A stretch of DNA of 64,000 bases, from contig DASZZN010000012.1 in NCBI GenBank assembly GCA_035544955.1, forward strand, positions 62,001-126,000, in the 5' to 3' direction. Made by a program: the position numbers and the translations under genes. Positions 25,290 to 35,309 of the stretch are shown in pieces; the stretch's first letter is position 1, and each line of letters starts with the position of its first letter. Under the pieces are notes generated by a model that saw only the letters and a list, made by a program, of their open reading frames with translations, did no database searches and was not told the DNA's origin. This DNA is from Candidatus Dormiibacterota bacterium. GTDB taxonomy: Bacteria > Chloroflexota > Dormibacteria > CF-121.

Positions 25290-26241
25290 CAGCCGCCAGC
25301 TCGCCGGCGAGACGCTGATCCCGGTCGGGACGGGCGCAGGCGTGGAAGACGTCGACTCGGTCGGCGTCAGGCAGTTCAGTTTCCGGGAGCTGACCGCCCG
25401 GCGGTTCATGAACCATCCCACCGCGAAATGGGCGCTGCTCGCGCTCGGCATCCTGGTCGTGTTGTGCTATGGTGCGCCGCTCTGGCATCTGTTGTTTCCC
25501 AACTACATCCAGGCCCCCGACCAGTTCTCGTTGCTCGACGCCGGCACCGGTCCCTCGCTGAAGCACCTGATGGGAACCGATTCCTACAACGGCCACGACA
25601 TCTTCAGCCTGGTGCTCTACGGCGGTCGGTTTTCGATCTTCATCGGCATCGGGTCGATGGTGATTGCCGTGATCATCGGCGTCGGCTGGGGGGCGACGGC
25701 CGGCTACTTCGGCCATGCCCTGGACGCCGTCCTGATGCGCATCACCGATGTCTTCCTGACCGTCCCGGCCCTGCTGCTGGTGCCGCTGGCCGCCAGGGTC
25801 TTCGGGGAAGCCTCACCCTGGAAGATCGCACTGATCTTCGGACTGCTGAGCTGGCCCTCGATCTCGCGCATCGTGCGAAGCATGTTTCTCTCGTTGCGCG
25901 AGATGCAGTTCGCGGAGGCGGCCCGGGCCCTGGGCGTCCCCAACAGCCGAATCATCTTCCGTCATCTCCTTCCGAACGCGGTGGGGCCGATCGTGGTGGC
26001 CTTCACCCTGGGGATCGCCAATAACATCGTGCTCGAGGCGTTCGTCAGCTTCCTCGGGTTTGGCATCCAGCCGCCCAACTACTCCTGGGGTTCGACGCTG
26101 GCCGGCGCGCAGGGCGTGCTGGTGCAGGGCAACTGGTGGTGGATCACGTTCCCCGGCCTGGCGGTCGTCGCGACCGTGCTCTGCATCAACTTCATCGGCG
26201 ACGGCCTGCGCGACGCGCTCGATCCGAAGATCATCCGCTAG
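25282..26241 (+). CDS. peptide-type ABC transporter permease, DppC-like
   Basis: 319 residues, six helices. The N-terminal cytoplasmic stretch with RRFMNHPTAKWALLALG and the GTDSYNGHDIFSLVLYGGR segment are DppC/OppC marks; the EAA loop is EAARALGVPNSRIIFRHLLPN. It pairs with the DppB-like subunit to form the channel. The two ATPase genes lie convergently just behind it on the minus strand, 36 nt away, so the transporter is built from two facing transcripts. Confidence 0.92.
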   Translation: MLDSRQLAGETLIPVGTGAGVEDVDSVGVRQFSFRELTARRFMNHPTAKWALLALGILVVLCYGAPLWHLLFPNYIQAPDQFSLLDAGTGPSLKHLMGTDSYNGHDIFSLVLYGGRFSIFIGIGSMVIAVIIGVGWGATAGYFGHALDAVLMRITDVFLTVPALLLVPLAARVFGEASPWKIALIFGLLSWPSISRIVRSMFLSLREMQFAEAARALGVPNSRIIFRHLLPNAVGPIVVAFTLGIANNIVLEAFVSFLGFGIQPPNYSWGSTLAGAQGVLVQGNWWWITFPGLAVVATVLCINFIGDGLRDALDPKIIR

Positions 26242-26277
26242 CGCGGGACGGCGTCGCTCCGGTCCTGAGCGGGTGGT

Positions 26278-27342
26278 CTACGCCGTTTCGCCGGCGAAGT
26301 GGCAGGCCGCGAAGTGACCGCTCCGCCATTCCTTGAGCGGCGGCTCCTCTTCGGCGCAGATCCCGTTCTGGGTCCCCTTGGCCCGAGCCAGCGGGCAGCG
26401 GGTCCGAAAGTGGCATCCCGAGGGCGGGTTGTACGGACTTGGCACATCCCCGGTGAGCTTGATCCGTTCGCGCCGGTGGCCCGGATCCGGGTTGGGAATC
26501 GCCGACAGCAGCGACTGGGTGTAGGGATGCAGTGGTCGATCGTAGAGTTCCTGGGAGGCCGCTAGTTCCACGATCTTGCCCAGGTACATCACCGCGATCC
26601 GATCGCTGATATAGGCGACGACCGCCAGGTTGTGGGCGACGAAGATGTAGGTCAGATTGAACTCGCGTCTCAGCTCGACCATCAGGTTGAGAACCTGCGA
26701 CTGGATCGAGACGTCGAGGGCCGAGACCGGTTCGTCGGCGACGATCATTTTCGGGTTGAGGGCGAGGGCCCGCGCAATGCCGATACGCTGCCGCTGGCCG
26801 CCCGAGAACTCATGCGGGTAACGGTTCAGGTACTCGGGCCGGAGCCCGACCTTCATCAGCACCTCACGGACGATATTCTCGCGCCGTCGACGCCGGCGGA
26901 CGCCATGCACGAGCAGGCCTTCACCGACGATGTCGCCGATCGACATCCTGGGGTTCAGCGAGCCGATCGGGTCCTGGAAGATCATCTGCAGGTCCGCGCG
27001 CACCTTCTTCATGGGGCGCCTCGAGATCTTCGTGATGTCCTTGCCCTCGAACTCGATCGTCCCGGCGGTGGGCTCGATCAGCCGCAGGATCGTCCGGCCC
27101 AGCGTGGACTTGCCGCACCCCGACTCGCCTACCAACCCGAGCGTCTCGCCCTGCTTGACCGCCAGGTCGACACCGTCGACAGCCTTGATGTGGCCGATGG
27201 TGCGCTGCAGCAAGCCGCGGCGGACAGGAAAGTAGGTGCACAACCCGCGCACACGCAGCAAGGGCGCGGCGCCCCCAGCCACGAGCACGGGACGAAGTGT
27301 GCTCTCACCAGGCTTCAGGGTCGGGGCGCCGGCTGCTTCCAT
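26278..27342 (-). CDS. peptide-type ABC transporter ATPase, DppF-like
   Basis: 354 residues. Walker [10 protein letters not shown]-loop [13 protein letters not shown], signature [15 protein letters not shown], Walker [13 protein letters not shown], then the C-terminal oligopeptide domain with [15 protein letters not shown], the cysteine-bearing OppF extension. The start ATG at 27342 lies 7 nt behind the stop of the DppD-like gene; an upstream in-frame ATG at 27387 would overlap it. It powers the permeases encoded on the opposite strand. Confidence 0.9.
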   Translation of the reverse strand: MEAAGAPTLKPGESTLRPVLVAGGAAPLLRVRGLCTYFPVRRGLLQRTIGHIKAVDGVDLAVKQGETLGLVGESGCGKSTLGRTILRLIEPTAGTIEFEGKDITKISRRPMKKVRADLQMIFQDPIGSLNPRMSIGDIVGEGLLVHGVRRRRRRENIVREVLMKVGLRPEYLNRYPHEFSGGQRQRIGIARALALNPKMIVADEPVSALDVSIQSQVLNLMVELRREFNLTYIFVAHNLAVVAYISDRIAVMYLGKIVELAASQELYDRPLHPYTQSLLSAIPNPDPGHRRERIKLTGDVPSPYNPPSGCHFRTRCPLARAKGTQNGICAEEEPPLKEWRSGHFAACHFAGETA

Positions 27343-27349
27343 GAGCGAA

Positions 27350-28411
27350 TCAGGCCTCGGCCGTCGACCCGCTGGTCCGGCCCGCATCGGACCGCGCAGC
27401 AGACGACTTGCTCGGCATCGCCTCGATCACGGTCGAGACTTTTCGCCGGCCCGACTCGACCAGCCAGCAGGCTGCCCTCTGGTCACCCAGTTCGAACAGC
27501 GGCGGCTGCTTGGCGCACTTGTCGAAGCGGTAGTCGCAGCGTGGGGCAAACCGGCAACCGGCCGGCCACCGTAGCGGATTGGGAACCGTCCCGCGAATGA
27601 CCGCAAGCTTGGCGTCCTGGCTCATCCCCAGTCGGGGGATGGATTTCATCAACCCCTCGGTGTAGGGCATCTGCGGCGACTCGAACAGCGTCTGGACGTT
27701 TGTCTGCTCGACGATCTGCCCGGCGTACATGACGGCTACGTCTTTGCACATCTCGGCCACGACGCCCAGGTCGTGGGTGATCAGGAGAATCGAGGTCTTG
27801 AGGCGGGCCTGCAGGTCCCGCATCAGGTCGAGGATCTGCGCCTGGATGGTGACGTCAAGCGCCGTCGTGGGCTCGTCCGCGATCAGCAGCTTGGGGTCGC
27901 AGGACAGCGCCATCGCGATCATGACGCGTTGCCGCATGCCACCGGACATGTGGTGCGGGTAGTCTTTGACCCGGCGCTCGGGGGAGGGAATCCGGACCAG
28001 GTCGAGCATCTCGATGGCCCGTTTCCAGGAATCAGCGCGGGAGAGCTTCATGTGCAGCTGCACGGCCTCCGCGATCTGGTCGCCCACCGTGTAGACCGGG
28101 TTGAGGGACGTCATGGGCTCCTGGAAGATCATCGCGATGTCGGAGCCGCGGATCTTGCGCATGTCGTCCATCTCCAGCTCGGTGAGGTCCTTGCCCTCGA
28201 AGATGACGCGCCCGCCCGCGATCTCGCCGGGGTAGTCGAGCAGTCGCATGATGCTCAGGGCCGTCACGCTCTTGCCGCAGCCTGACTCACCGACCAGCCC
28301 CATGGTCTCGCCCTGCGGAATCGAAAACGAGATGCCGTCGACCGCCCGCACGATACCGTCCCCGGTGCGGAAGTGGGTTTCGAGATTGACGACGCGAAGC
28401 AGGTCAGCCAT
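27350..28411 (-). CDS. peptide-type ABC transporter ATPase, DppD-like
   Basis: 353 residues. Walker [25 protein letters not shown], signature [15 protein letters not shown], Walker [13 protein letters not shown], and the C-terminal extension with [14 protein letters not shown]. The start MADLLRVV at 28411 gives the usual family N-terminus; in-frame codons further upstream add an unusual tail. It is first in the ATPase transcript. DppD and DppF form a heterodimer. Confidence 0.9.
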   Translation of the reverse strand: MADLLRVVNLETHFRTGDGIVRAVDGISFSIPQGETMGLVGESGCGKSVTALSIMRLLDYPGEIAGGRVIFEGKDLTELEMDDMRKIRGSDIAMIFQEPMTSLNPVYTVGDQIAEAVQLHMKLSRADSWKRAIEMLDLVRIPSPERRVKDYPHHMSGGMRQRVMIAMALSCDPKLLIADEPTTALDVTIQAQILDLMRDLQARLKTSILLITHDLGVVAEMCKDVAVMYAGQIVEQTNVQTLFESPQMPYTEGLMKSIPRLGMSQDAKLAVIRGTVPNPLRWPAGCRFAPRCDYRFDKCAKQPPLFELGDQRAACWLVESGRRKVSTVIEAMPSKSSAARSDAGRTSGSTAEA

Positions 28412-28630
28412 GGGCGCGCCCCTGTCCCCGGCGCGGAGCGGCTTCATGGCTGCGCAGCGAAGCGGCTCCACGGTCGGGCGAGTGCTGGCTTAGGGGGGAG
28501 GCGTCGATAGAAGCGGACACCCTGAGATCGATCCGAGTTTATCAGCCCCGGTGACAAACCGTCATCTGGGCGAGTTCGGGACGTCTTCCGGCCGGGCGGG
28601 GTACGGGAGCCGGCCGAACCGGGTCAACGC

Positions 28631-28636
28631 GATAAT
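28631..28636 (+). promoter_or_regulatory. -10-like box of a leaderless promoter
   Basis: GATAAT, 6 nt, ATG at 28643, no Shine-Dalgarno. Confidence 0.5.
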
Positions 28637-28642
28637 CAACCG

Positions 28643-29893
28643 ATGCTGAAGGGTAAGCTCTGGCGGCACCGGGACTTCCTCAAACTTTGGACCGGCGAAA
28701 CGGTCAGCCAGTTCGGAAGCCAGGTGACGTTCCTGGCCGTTCCCACCGTGGCGATCCTGATCCTGCACGCGGGCCCCTTCCAGGTTGGGGTACTGTCGGC
28801 ACTCGAGTTCCTGGCCTTTCCCACCCTGGGCCTGGTCGCCGGCGTCTACGCCGATCGGCTTCGGCGCCGCCCGATCATGATCGCCTGCGACTTCGGCCGC
28901 ATGGTGGCCATCGGGTCGATCCCCGCCGCCTACCTGCTCAACCTCCTGACGCTGGAACAGCTCTACATCGTCGCGCTCGTGACCGGCGTCTGCACGGTCT
29001 TCTTCGACGTCTCCTACCAGTCTTACCTCCCCGCGCTGGTGGACCGTCCAAACTTGCTCGAGGGCAACACGAAGCTCGAGATCAGCCGCTCCACCGCGCA
29101 GGTCGCGGGGCCGGCCGTCGCCGGTTTCCTGATCCAGTGGATCGGGGGCGCGAGGGCGGTTGCCGTCGATGCGCTGTCGTTTCTCCTTTCCGCGCTGGCT
29201 CTGATCGCGATCAAAACGCCCGAGCCCCAGCCGAAGCCGAGCACGGCGAGTGGGGCGATCGGCTTCATTCCCGAAGTGAAGGAGGGGCTCGAGGTGGTGT
29301 TCAAGAACCCGCTCTTGTGGCGGATCGCCGGTTGCACCGCGACAACGAACCTCGGCTCGAACATTATCTTCGGCGCCGTCTTCCTGGTGTTTGCCTATCG
29401 CCGGCTGCACCTATCCGCCGCCGAGGTTGGCATCGTCTTCGCCGTGGGCAGCGTCGGGGGCTTGATCGGCGCATTCCTGGCCGCCTGGGTCGCTCGCAGG
29501 CTGGGCATCGGGCCCACCCTGGGAGGGTCGATCGCTGTGGGCGGACTCGCCCTGCTGGCGACCCCGGTCGCTCTCGTCGCCCCGCCGGTGCCGGTGCTCG
29601 CGGCGCTTGGCTTTCTCGAGGGTCTGACCGGCCCGATCTACAACATCAGCCAGGTGAGCCTGCGACAGGCGATCACCCCGGACCGGGTCCAGGGGCGCAT
29701 GAACGCCACGATGCGAACCATCGTCTGGGGCACGATCCCGATCGGGGCGTTCGTCGGCGGGATCCTGGGAACCTCGATCGGCCTCGTGCAGACGATTGTG
29801 CTCGGCGGCATCCTGTCGCTGTTGGCCGCGCTCTGGATCTTCCTTGGTCCGGTGATCCGGCTCAAGGAGCAGCCGGCGCCGGTAACGGCATGA
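28643..29893 (+). CDS. MFS transporter, EntS/MFS_3-like exporter
   Basis: 416 residues, about twelve helices. Family marks are FLKLWTGETVSQFGSQVTFLAVP at the N-terminus and the GVYADRLRRRP loop between helices 2 and 3, as in the enterobactin-exporter-like MFS_3 group. It should expel a small molecule with proton exchange; the substrate is unknown. It overlaps the amidohydrolase gene by 4 nt (ATGA). Confidence 0.85.
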   Translation: MLKGKLWRHRDFLKLWTGETVSQFGSQVTFLAVPTVAILILHAGPFQVGVLSALEFLAFPTLGLVAGVYADRLRRRPIMIACDFGRMVAIGSIPAAYLLNLLTLEQLYIVALVTGVCTVFFDVSYQSYLPALVDRPNLLEGNTKLEISRSTAQVAGPAVAGFLIQWIGGARAVAVDALSFLLSALALIAIKTPEPQPKPSTASGAIGFIPEVKEGLEVVFKNPLLWRIAGCTATTNLGSNIIFGAVFLVFAYRRLHLSAAEVGIVFAVGSVGGLIGAFLAAWVARRLGIGPTLGGSIAVGGLALLATPVALVAPPVPVLAALGFLEGLTGPIYNISQVSLRQAITPDRVQGRMNATMRTIVWGTIPIGAFVGGILGTSIGLVQTIVLGGILSLLAALWIFLGPVIRLKEQPAPVTA

Positions 29894-31071
29894 CCTCACG
29901 CCTGCTGATTCGTGACGCGTGCCTGGCCGATGGCCACTCGGCAACCCTGGAGGTCGGCGTCAGCCTCCTGGTCGAGAACGGCCGGATTGCGTGGCTGTCG
30001 CCCGAGGAGTCGGATCCCGGCGATGCCGAGCTGCTCGACGGCGGCGGCGCCACGATCGTGCCGGCCTTCGTGGATGCCCACAGTCACCTGACGATGCCCG
30101 GGGGCAGCCATTGGATCGAGCGCGGCTCGGACCCGCCCGAGCTCTTGCGCGAGACGGCGCGACGGAACGCGGATCGCCTGGTGCAGGCCGGCATCCTGTG
30201 GGCCCGCGACGTCGGCTCGCCGGCCGGCCTCGACGGCCGGGCGGTCAGTCTAGAGGTTCGCCAGGAGATGGCGGGGCAGGCCGGAACGCCGTATATCCGG
30301 GTCGCCGGGACCTGGATCGCGACCGACGGCTATCTGCCGATGACCGTGCCCGTCAAGGACGGCGACGGGCTGCGGGCGGCGGCGCTCGCGCAGCTCGACT
30401 CGGGAACCGACTTCGTCAAGATCATGCTCGACCCGCCGGACCGCTCCGACCGCTGTCCATTCACGGCGGATGACGTTCGCAAGGCGTGCAAGGCCGTGCA
30501 CAGCCGAGGCCGGAAGATCACTGCCCACGCCACCATCCTCGACGGCGCGCGTGTCGGCGCCGAGGCCGGCGTGGATTCGATCGAGCACGGCATGGAGCTC
30601 GATGATGCGACCGCGGCCACCATGCGGGCGAACAACGTCGCGCTCGTCTCCACGCTCTCGGTCCTCGCGAGCTGGGCCACCTTCGCGCGGACGACCCGCA
30701 TCGAGCGCTTCACCAGCGACGAGAGCAAGCGCCGGCTCGCGGCAAGGCGCGAAGGGGCGTTTGCGGCCATCAAGGCCGCGCACCGGGCCGGGGTCCGCAT
30801 CGCGGCCGGCTCGGATTTCGGCGGCGGCTCCGTGCGCGCGGGCCACCTCGCCTGGGAGGTCGAGCAGCTGGTCGAGGCGGGGCTCGAGCCGCACGAGGCA
30901 TTGGCCGCGGTGACCTGGCGAGGCGGCGAGCTGCTGGGTGTCGACCATGCGGGCCGGCTCCGGCCCGGTGATCCCGCCGACCTCGTCCTGGTGCATGGCG
31001 ATCCCCTCAGCGATCCGCGCGCGCTCTGGCGGGTGTGGGCCGTCTTCAAGGGTGGCGAGCGGGTCGCGTAG
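29890..31071 (+). CDS. metal-dependent amidohydrolase family protein
   Basis: 393 residues. The HxH metal motif stands in FVDAHSHLTMPGG; DFVKIMLDP carries a lysine suited to carboxylation; ITAHATI and SIEHGMEL provide further histidines; AAGSDFGGG gives the final aspartate. This is the imidazolonepropionase/prolidase-like branch that opens cyclic amides or cleaves dipeptides. Close coupling to the MFS gene and nearness to the peptide ABC genes suggest use of a peptide-like or cyclic amide compound, but this is inference. Confidence 0.85.
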   Translation: MTSRLLIRDACLADGHSATLEVGVSLLVENGRIAWLSPEESDPGDAELLDGGGATIVPAFVDAHSHLTMPGGSHWIERGSDPPELLRETARRNADRLVQAGILWARDVGSPAGLDGRAVSLEVRQEMAGQAGTPYIRVAGTWIATDGYLPMTVPVKDGDGLRAAALAQLDSGTDFVKIMLDPPDRSDRCPFTADDVRKACKAVHSRGRKITAHATILDGARVGAEAGVDSIEHGMELDDATAATMRANNVALVSTLSVLASWATFARTTRIERFTSDESKRRLAARREGAFAAIKAAHRAGVRIAAGSDFGGGSVRAGHLAWEVEQLVEAGLEPHEALAAVTWRGGELLGVDHAGRLRPGDPADLVLVHGDPLSDPRALWRVWAVFKGGERVA

Positions 31072-31179
31072 CGGACGTCTCGGCGCACGGAAGGCCGGCT
31101 TCAGGACGTTCTCAGAGGCGACCGTCGATAATGAAAACAGTCTCGGGTTTTCGGCGTTGTTTCCTCAGGAGCGTGCGGG

Positions 31180-32208
31180 TTGCCCCAAATACGGCAGGAC
31201 TTGATCACAGGGCGGTGGGTGGCCGTCGCGACGGAACGCGCCCGCCGCCCGGATTCGTTCACGCAGGCAGCCAAGGAATCGGTCCCCGCCCGTGACGTCT
31301 GCCCCTTCTGTCCGGGGCACGAGTCGATGACGCCGCCCGAGGTCCTTGCCTATCGCGCTCCAGGGCTGCCGGCGAACGGCGAGGGCTGGTCGGTTCGTGT
31401 GGTGCCAAACCTCTACGCCGCCTTCCGGCCCGAAGCGGACGGGCAGGAGCACCGTGATGGCCGCTTCTGGCAGCGCGATGCCATTGGCGCCTGCGAGGTG
31501 CTGATCAGCAGCCCGGATCACCGCGTGCCCACCGCGATGCTGCCGCGGCGACAGGTGGAGGAGATCGTCCAGTCGTACGTCGACCGCTACCAGGAACACG
31601 CGCGCAACCCAGGGCTCGAGCACGCCTTGATCCTCTACAATCACGGCCGTCCGGCGGGCGCCTCGCTCGAGCACCCGCACTCGCAGCTCTACGCGATCGG
31701 GCTGCAGCCGCCGAGCGTCGACGTCGAGCTGGACGGCGCGCGCCGCTTCCACGAGGCGAACGCCGCGTGCGTCTTCTGCCGCACTCTTGATGATGAGCGA
31801 CGCGCCGGGACGCGCGTCGTCTTCGAGAACGAGGGCTTCCTTGTCTTTGCGCCTTACGCGGCGCGGACGCCCTTCGAGACCTGGATCATGCCGCGCCGGC
31901 ACGTGGCGTCATTCGGCGACCTCGACCTGACCACGGAGAAGCCGGCGTTCGCGGAGGCGCTGCAACTCACCCTCAAGGCCCTGCAGGAGGGCCTCAATGA
32001 CCCGCCCTTCAACTACTTCATCCACAGTGCGCCGTTCAAGGCCGATGCCTCCGACGCCTATCACTGGCACCTGGAGCTGATCCCGAAACTCAGCACCGCG
32101 GCCGGCTTCGAGCTGGGCACCGGGATGTGGATCAACGTCGTCAAGCCCGAGGAGTCGGCAGCGTTCTTGCGAGATCGGATCGGCAAGACGGTGGGGCAGG
32201 TCGCATGA
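31180..32208 (+). CDS. galT: galactose-1-phosphate uridylyltransferase family protein
   Basis: 342 residues starting TTG ([24 protein letters not shown]), with AGGAG 9 nt upstream. Zinc pair CPFC at about 41-44, the nucleophile motif HPHSQ, a second CxxC-like VFCRTL, and YHWHLELIP near the end are those of GalT/ADP-glucose-phosphorylase relatives. It exchanges hexose-1-phosphate on a nucleotide sugar. Because the next, overlapping gene (4 nt) encodes a sugar-1-phosphate nucleotidyltransferase and no GalK or GalE is adjacent, its real substrate pair may differ from galactose/UDP-glucose. Confidence 0.85.
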   Translation: MPQIRQDLITGRWVAVATERARRPDSFTQAAKESVPARDVCPFCPGHESMTPPEVLAYRAPGLPANGEGWSVRVVPNLYAAFRPEADGQEHRDGRFWQRDAIGACEVLISSPDHRVPTAMLPRRQVEEIVQSYVDRYQEHARNPGLEHALILYNHGRPAGASLEHPHSQLYAIGLQPPSVDVELDGARRFHEANAACVFCRTLDDERRAGTRVVFENEGFLVFAPYAARTPFETWIMPRRHVASFGDLDLTTEKPAFAEALQLTLKALQEGLNDPPFNYFIHSAPFKADASDAYHWHLELIPKLSTAAGFELGTGMWINVVKPEESAAFLRDRIGKTVGQVA

Positions 32209-34730
32209 AGGCCGTCGTGATGGCCGGTGGCGAGGGCTCGCGGCTCCGGCCGCTAACCAGTGGGATCCCCAAGCCGCTCGTGCCGGTGGTCGGCAAGCCG
32301 GTGATGGAGCACATCCTGCGGCTGTTGCGCACCCACGGCATCACCGACGTGGTGGTCACCTTGCAATATCTCGGGTCCGCGATCCGCGATTACTTCGGAG
32401 ACGGCTCAGACTTCGGCGTCGACATCACCTATGTCGTGGAAGACAGTCCACTGGGGACCGCCGGCAGCGTCAAGAATGCGCAGGAGTTTCTCGACGAGCC
32501 GTTCATCGTGATCAGCGGCGACGCGCTGACCGACATCGACCTGGGTGAGGTGATGCGCTACCACAAGGAAAAGGGCGCGGCGGCGACCATCGTGCTGACC
32601 TCGGTGGCGAACCCGCTGGAGTTCGGCGTGGTCATCACCAACCCGGACGGAACCATCAAGCGCTTCCTCGAGAAACCCTCCTGGGGCGAGGTCTTCTCCG
32701 ACCAGGTCAATACCGGGATCTACGTGATCGAGCCCAAGGTCCTCGACCTGCTGCCGCCGGCGACAGTCGTCGACTGGAGCAGCGACGTCTTCCCCAAGAT
32801 GCTGGCCAACGCCATGCCCCTCTACGGGTTCCTGGCGCCCCGCTACTGGTGTGACATCGGCAACATCCAGACGTATTACCAGGCGAACTGGGATGCGCTC
32901 GAGGGACGGGTCGACGTCGAGATCCCCGGCGAGCGTCGCTACGGCAACGTCTGGATCGGTGAGAACGTCGAGATCGGCTACGACGTCAAGATCAACGGCC
33001 CGGCCTACATCGGTAACGACTGCAAGCTCAAGGCAGGCGTCTTCATCAATGGGCCGGTCTGCGTCGGGAATTTCTCGGTGATCGACGAGAACACGAAGGT
33101 GAGTAACTCCGTCGTCTGGACCTATTCCTACTTGGGTGAGAACTCGCGGTTACGCCAGGCGATTGTCTGCCGCCACGTCACCATCAAAAACAGCTGCCTG
33201 CTCGAGGAAGGGGCCGTGATCGGCGACGACGTCGTGGTCGGTGAGGGGTCGACGATCGATGCCGGGGTCAAGATCTGGCCCGACAAGGAGATCGAGCCCG
33301 GCTCGACCGTGCACGAGAGCATCATCTGGGCCGGCCACTACAAGCGCGGACTCTTCAGCTCCTACGGGCTCGTCGGGCTGGTGAACATCGAGCTCACGCC
33401 GGAGTACTGCGCCCGCCTGGGCGCGTCCTTCGCCGCCCTCTTTCCCAAGGGTGCCGCGATCGCCGCCGCCCGTGACGGCCAGCGCCCCTCACGCATGATC
33501 AAGCGCGCCATGGTGGCAGGCATGATATCGTCGGGCGCCTCGATCATCGACCTGAGCGAGCTGCCTATCCCGGTAATCCAGTACTACGCGCGCGACCATC
33601 GGATCGCCGGAGCCGTCCATATCCAGATGTCGCCGCTCGACAGCCGGTCGGCCGACATCCGGATGTTCGACGCCAACGGCGTGGTGCTCGACAAGAAAGC
33701 GGAGCGCAAGTTGGAAAACGTGTTTTTCCGCGAGGATATCCGACGGGTGCATTTCTATGAGATGGGAGACATTACCTACCCGCCGGACGCCATCGATTCG
33801 TACATCGACGGCTTGATCGGATTGATCGACGTCGAGGCAGTGCGGCAGGGGCACTTCAAAGTGCTGGTCGACTTCGACCACGGGAGTGCGTCGCTTGTGC
33901 TGCCCCGTCTGTTCAAGGAGTTGAACATCGAGGCGATTCCGCTCAACGCCGGGTTCGATGAGACCTATCAGTCCAAGACCAACGAGGCCTTCGACGAGGC
34001 GCGCCGGCAGTCGGCGCTGATTACCCGGACGCTCGGCTGCAATCTTGGTGCCTACATCGACTACGGGTCGGAGCGCATCTTCCTCATCGATGAGCAGGGC
34101 GGGTTGATCGACCATCACGGGGCGCTGGGTGTGCTCGCCACGCTGGCGCTGAAATCCAAGCCGGGAGTTCTCGTGGCCCCGGCGACCGTTCCCCAGACGA
34201 TTGCCGCCCTCGTGCGTCAGCTGGCGGGTTCACACTTCGTGCCGGGTAAGGGTGAGCCGTCGGCGCTGCTGCGGGCGGCGCAACAGCACCAGGCGAGGCT
34301 CGCGTCCGACGCGAATGGCGGGTATGCCTTCCCGGACCATCTGTTGGGATTCGATGCGATCTTCACGCTCATCAAGCTGCTGGAGTTGCTGGCCACGGAT
34401 CGGCGGCCGGTGTCGGCGATCCGTCAGGAGATCCCACACGCGGCCTACGAGCATCGCCTCGAAACGGTGCCCTGGGACGCCAAGGGCCGTGTGATGCGGA
34501 CCATGGTGGAACTGCACCGGGACGAGCCGGTCGACCTGGCCGATGGCATCAAGGTCTTCGTCGACGGCGGATGGGTGCTGGTGCTGCCGGATCCCGACAT
34601 GCCCCGCTACCACATCATCGTCAGCATGGACGATTCAGAGAAGGCGAGGGCGCTGGCCGATCGATACAGCGCGCTGGTTAAGACCGCCGTCGGCGGCGGT
34701 GACGTAGGCAGTGCGGCGGCGGCTCGCTAG
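32205..34730 (+). CDS. sugar-1-phosphate nucleotidyltransferase - degenerate phosphomutase fusion
   Basis: 841 residues. Residues 1-235: nucleotidyltransferase ([25 protein letters not shown], and the catalytic SGDALTDI). Residues about 245-370: left-handed beta-helix of hexapeptide repeats. Residues about 380-820: phosphomannomutase/phosphoglucomutase fold, but the phosphoserine loop (normally TASHNP) reads MSPLDSRS and the metal loop (normally DGDADR) reads DYGSER. The mutase half is thus probably non-catalytic. Proteins of this length and order occur in cyanobacteria and actinobacteria and are usually annotated as mannose-1-phosphate guanylyltransferase; the actual sugar and nucleotide cannot be told here. 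It is coupled to galT by ATGA. Confidence 0.88.
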   Translation: MKAVVMAGGEGSRLRPLTSGIPKPLVPVVGKPVMEHILRLLRTHGITDVVVTLQYLGSAIRDYFGDGSDFGVDITYVVEDSPLGTAGSVKNAQEFLDEPFIVISGDALTDIDLGEVMRYHKEKGAAATIVLTSVANPLEFGVVITNPDGTIKRFLEKPSWGEVFSDQVNTGIYVIEPKVLDLLPPATVVDWSSDVFPKMLANAMPLYGFLAPRYWCDIGNIQTYYQANWDALEGRVDVEIPGERRYGNVWIGENVEIGYDVKINGPAYIGNDCKLKAGVFINGPVCVGNFSVIDENTKVSNSVVWTYSYLGENSRLRQAIVCRHVTIKNSCLLEEGAVIGDDVVVGEGSTIDAGVKIWPDKEIEPGSTVHESIIWAGHYKRGLFSSYGLVGLVNIELTPEYCARLGASFAALFPKGAAIAAARDGQRPSRMIKRAMVAGMISSGASIIDLSELPIPVIQYYARDHRIAGAVHIQMSPLDSRSADIRMFDANGVVLDKKAERKLENVFFREDIRRVHFYEMGDITYPPDAIDSYIDGLIGLIDVEAVRQGHFKVLVDFDHGSASLVLPRLFKELNIEAIPLNAGFDETYQSKTNEAFDEARRQSALITRTLGCNLGAYIDYGSERIFLIDEQGGLIDHHGALGVLATLALKSKPGVLVAPATVPQTIAALVRQLAGSHFVPGKGEPSALLRAAQQHQARLASDANGGYAFPDHLLGFDAIFTLIKLLELLATDRRPVSAIRQEIPHAAYEHRLETVPWDAKGRVMRTMVELHRDEPVDLADGIKVFVDGGWVLVLPDPDMPRYHIIVSMDDSEKARALADRYSALVKTAVGGGDVGSAAAAR

Positions 34731-34736
34731 GAAACG

Positions 34737-35246
34737 GTGCCGGCTCCTCCGACGGTGCGTCGCCAGTCCGCGCGGCGCGAGCGGCGATTCGTCCGAACGG
34801 CCGGATTTTTTCGAGCGCTGCCCCCGCGGGTCGAGGCGGCGCTCCCCGTCCAGATGAGGGGAGTTCGCCATCGCGCGCGCTCGAGCCAGGCGCAGTGGTT
34901 CTTCGATGACCCGCGACTGCACTTCGAAGCCTGGTGGCACGCGAACAACGGCCGGCTCGAGTTGGGGCTTCATCTGGAAGCCGAGCCGGCGATCAACGAC
35001 CGGATCGCGAACGGTCTGGCTGGGCAGCTGCTGATGATCAAGGCCCGGTTGGGCCAGCAGCTCGACCTGGAGCCGTGGGATCGCGGCTGGGTGCGCCTGT
35101 ACGAAACCTATGCGATCGAGGTTTTCGACGCCGCCCAGATCAAGCGGACCGCCTCGCGGATGGCGGAGCTGATCTCGGTCATCTGGCCGATGTGCCAGGA
35201 GATTCGAAAGGGCGATGCTAAAATCCGGCTTGCCGAGCGGGAGTAG
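34737..35246 (+). CDS. hypothetical protein ending inside tRNA-Gly
   Basis: 169 residues with an arginine-rich N-terminus and an alpha/beta-like core (QWFFDDPRLHFEAWWHANNGRL...). No family is recognised. GTG start 6 nt behind the previous stop. The stop codon TAG consists of nucleotides 8-10 of the tRNA, so RNase P cleavage of a shared transcript would remove the end of this message. The tRNA promoter also lies within its last codons. The gene looks real by composition and by absence of a better frame. Confidence 0.55.
   Translation: MPAPPTVRRQSARRERRFVRTAGFFRALPPRVEAALPVQMRGVRHRARSSQAQWFFDDPRLHFEAWWHANNGRLELGLHLEAEPAINDRIANGLAGQLLMIKARLGQQLDLEPWDRGWVRLYETYAIEVFDAAQIKRTASRMAELISVIWPMCQEIRKGDAKIRLAERE
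35219..35224 (+). promoter_or_regulatory. -10-like box of the tRNA-Gly promoter
   Basis: TAAAAT lies 12 nt before the mature 5' end of tRNA-Gly, inside the preceding coding frame. Confidence 0.45.
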
Positions 35247-35309
35247 CTCAGCTGGTAGAGCGCGACCTTCCCAAGGTCGATGTCGCGAGTTCGAGTCTCG
35301 TCTCCCGCT
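35237..35309 (+). tRNA. tRNA-Gly (anticodon CCC)
   Basis: 73 nt cloverleaf: acceptor GCGGGAG/CTCCCGC, D-arm GCTCAGCTGGTAGAGC, anticodon stem CGACC/GGTCG with loop TTCCCAA (anticodon CCC), T-arm GCGAG-TTCGAGT-CTCGT, discriminator T. No CCA is encoded. The 3' part (35285-35309) is the left end of an integrated element, whose other end carries a second copy at 40548. The tRNA remains intact. Confidence 0.95.

Noticed and set aside
28687-29889. N-terminal extension of the amidohydrolase frame
   Set aside because: Out-of-phase reading of the MFS gene; the amidohydrolase N-terminus begins at the ATG at 29890 coupled to the MFS stop.
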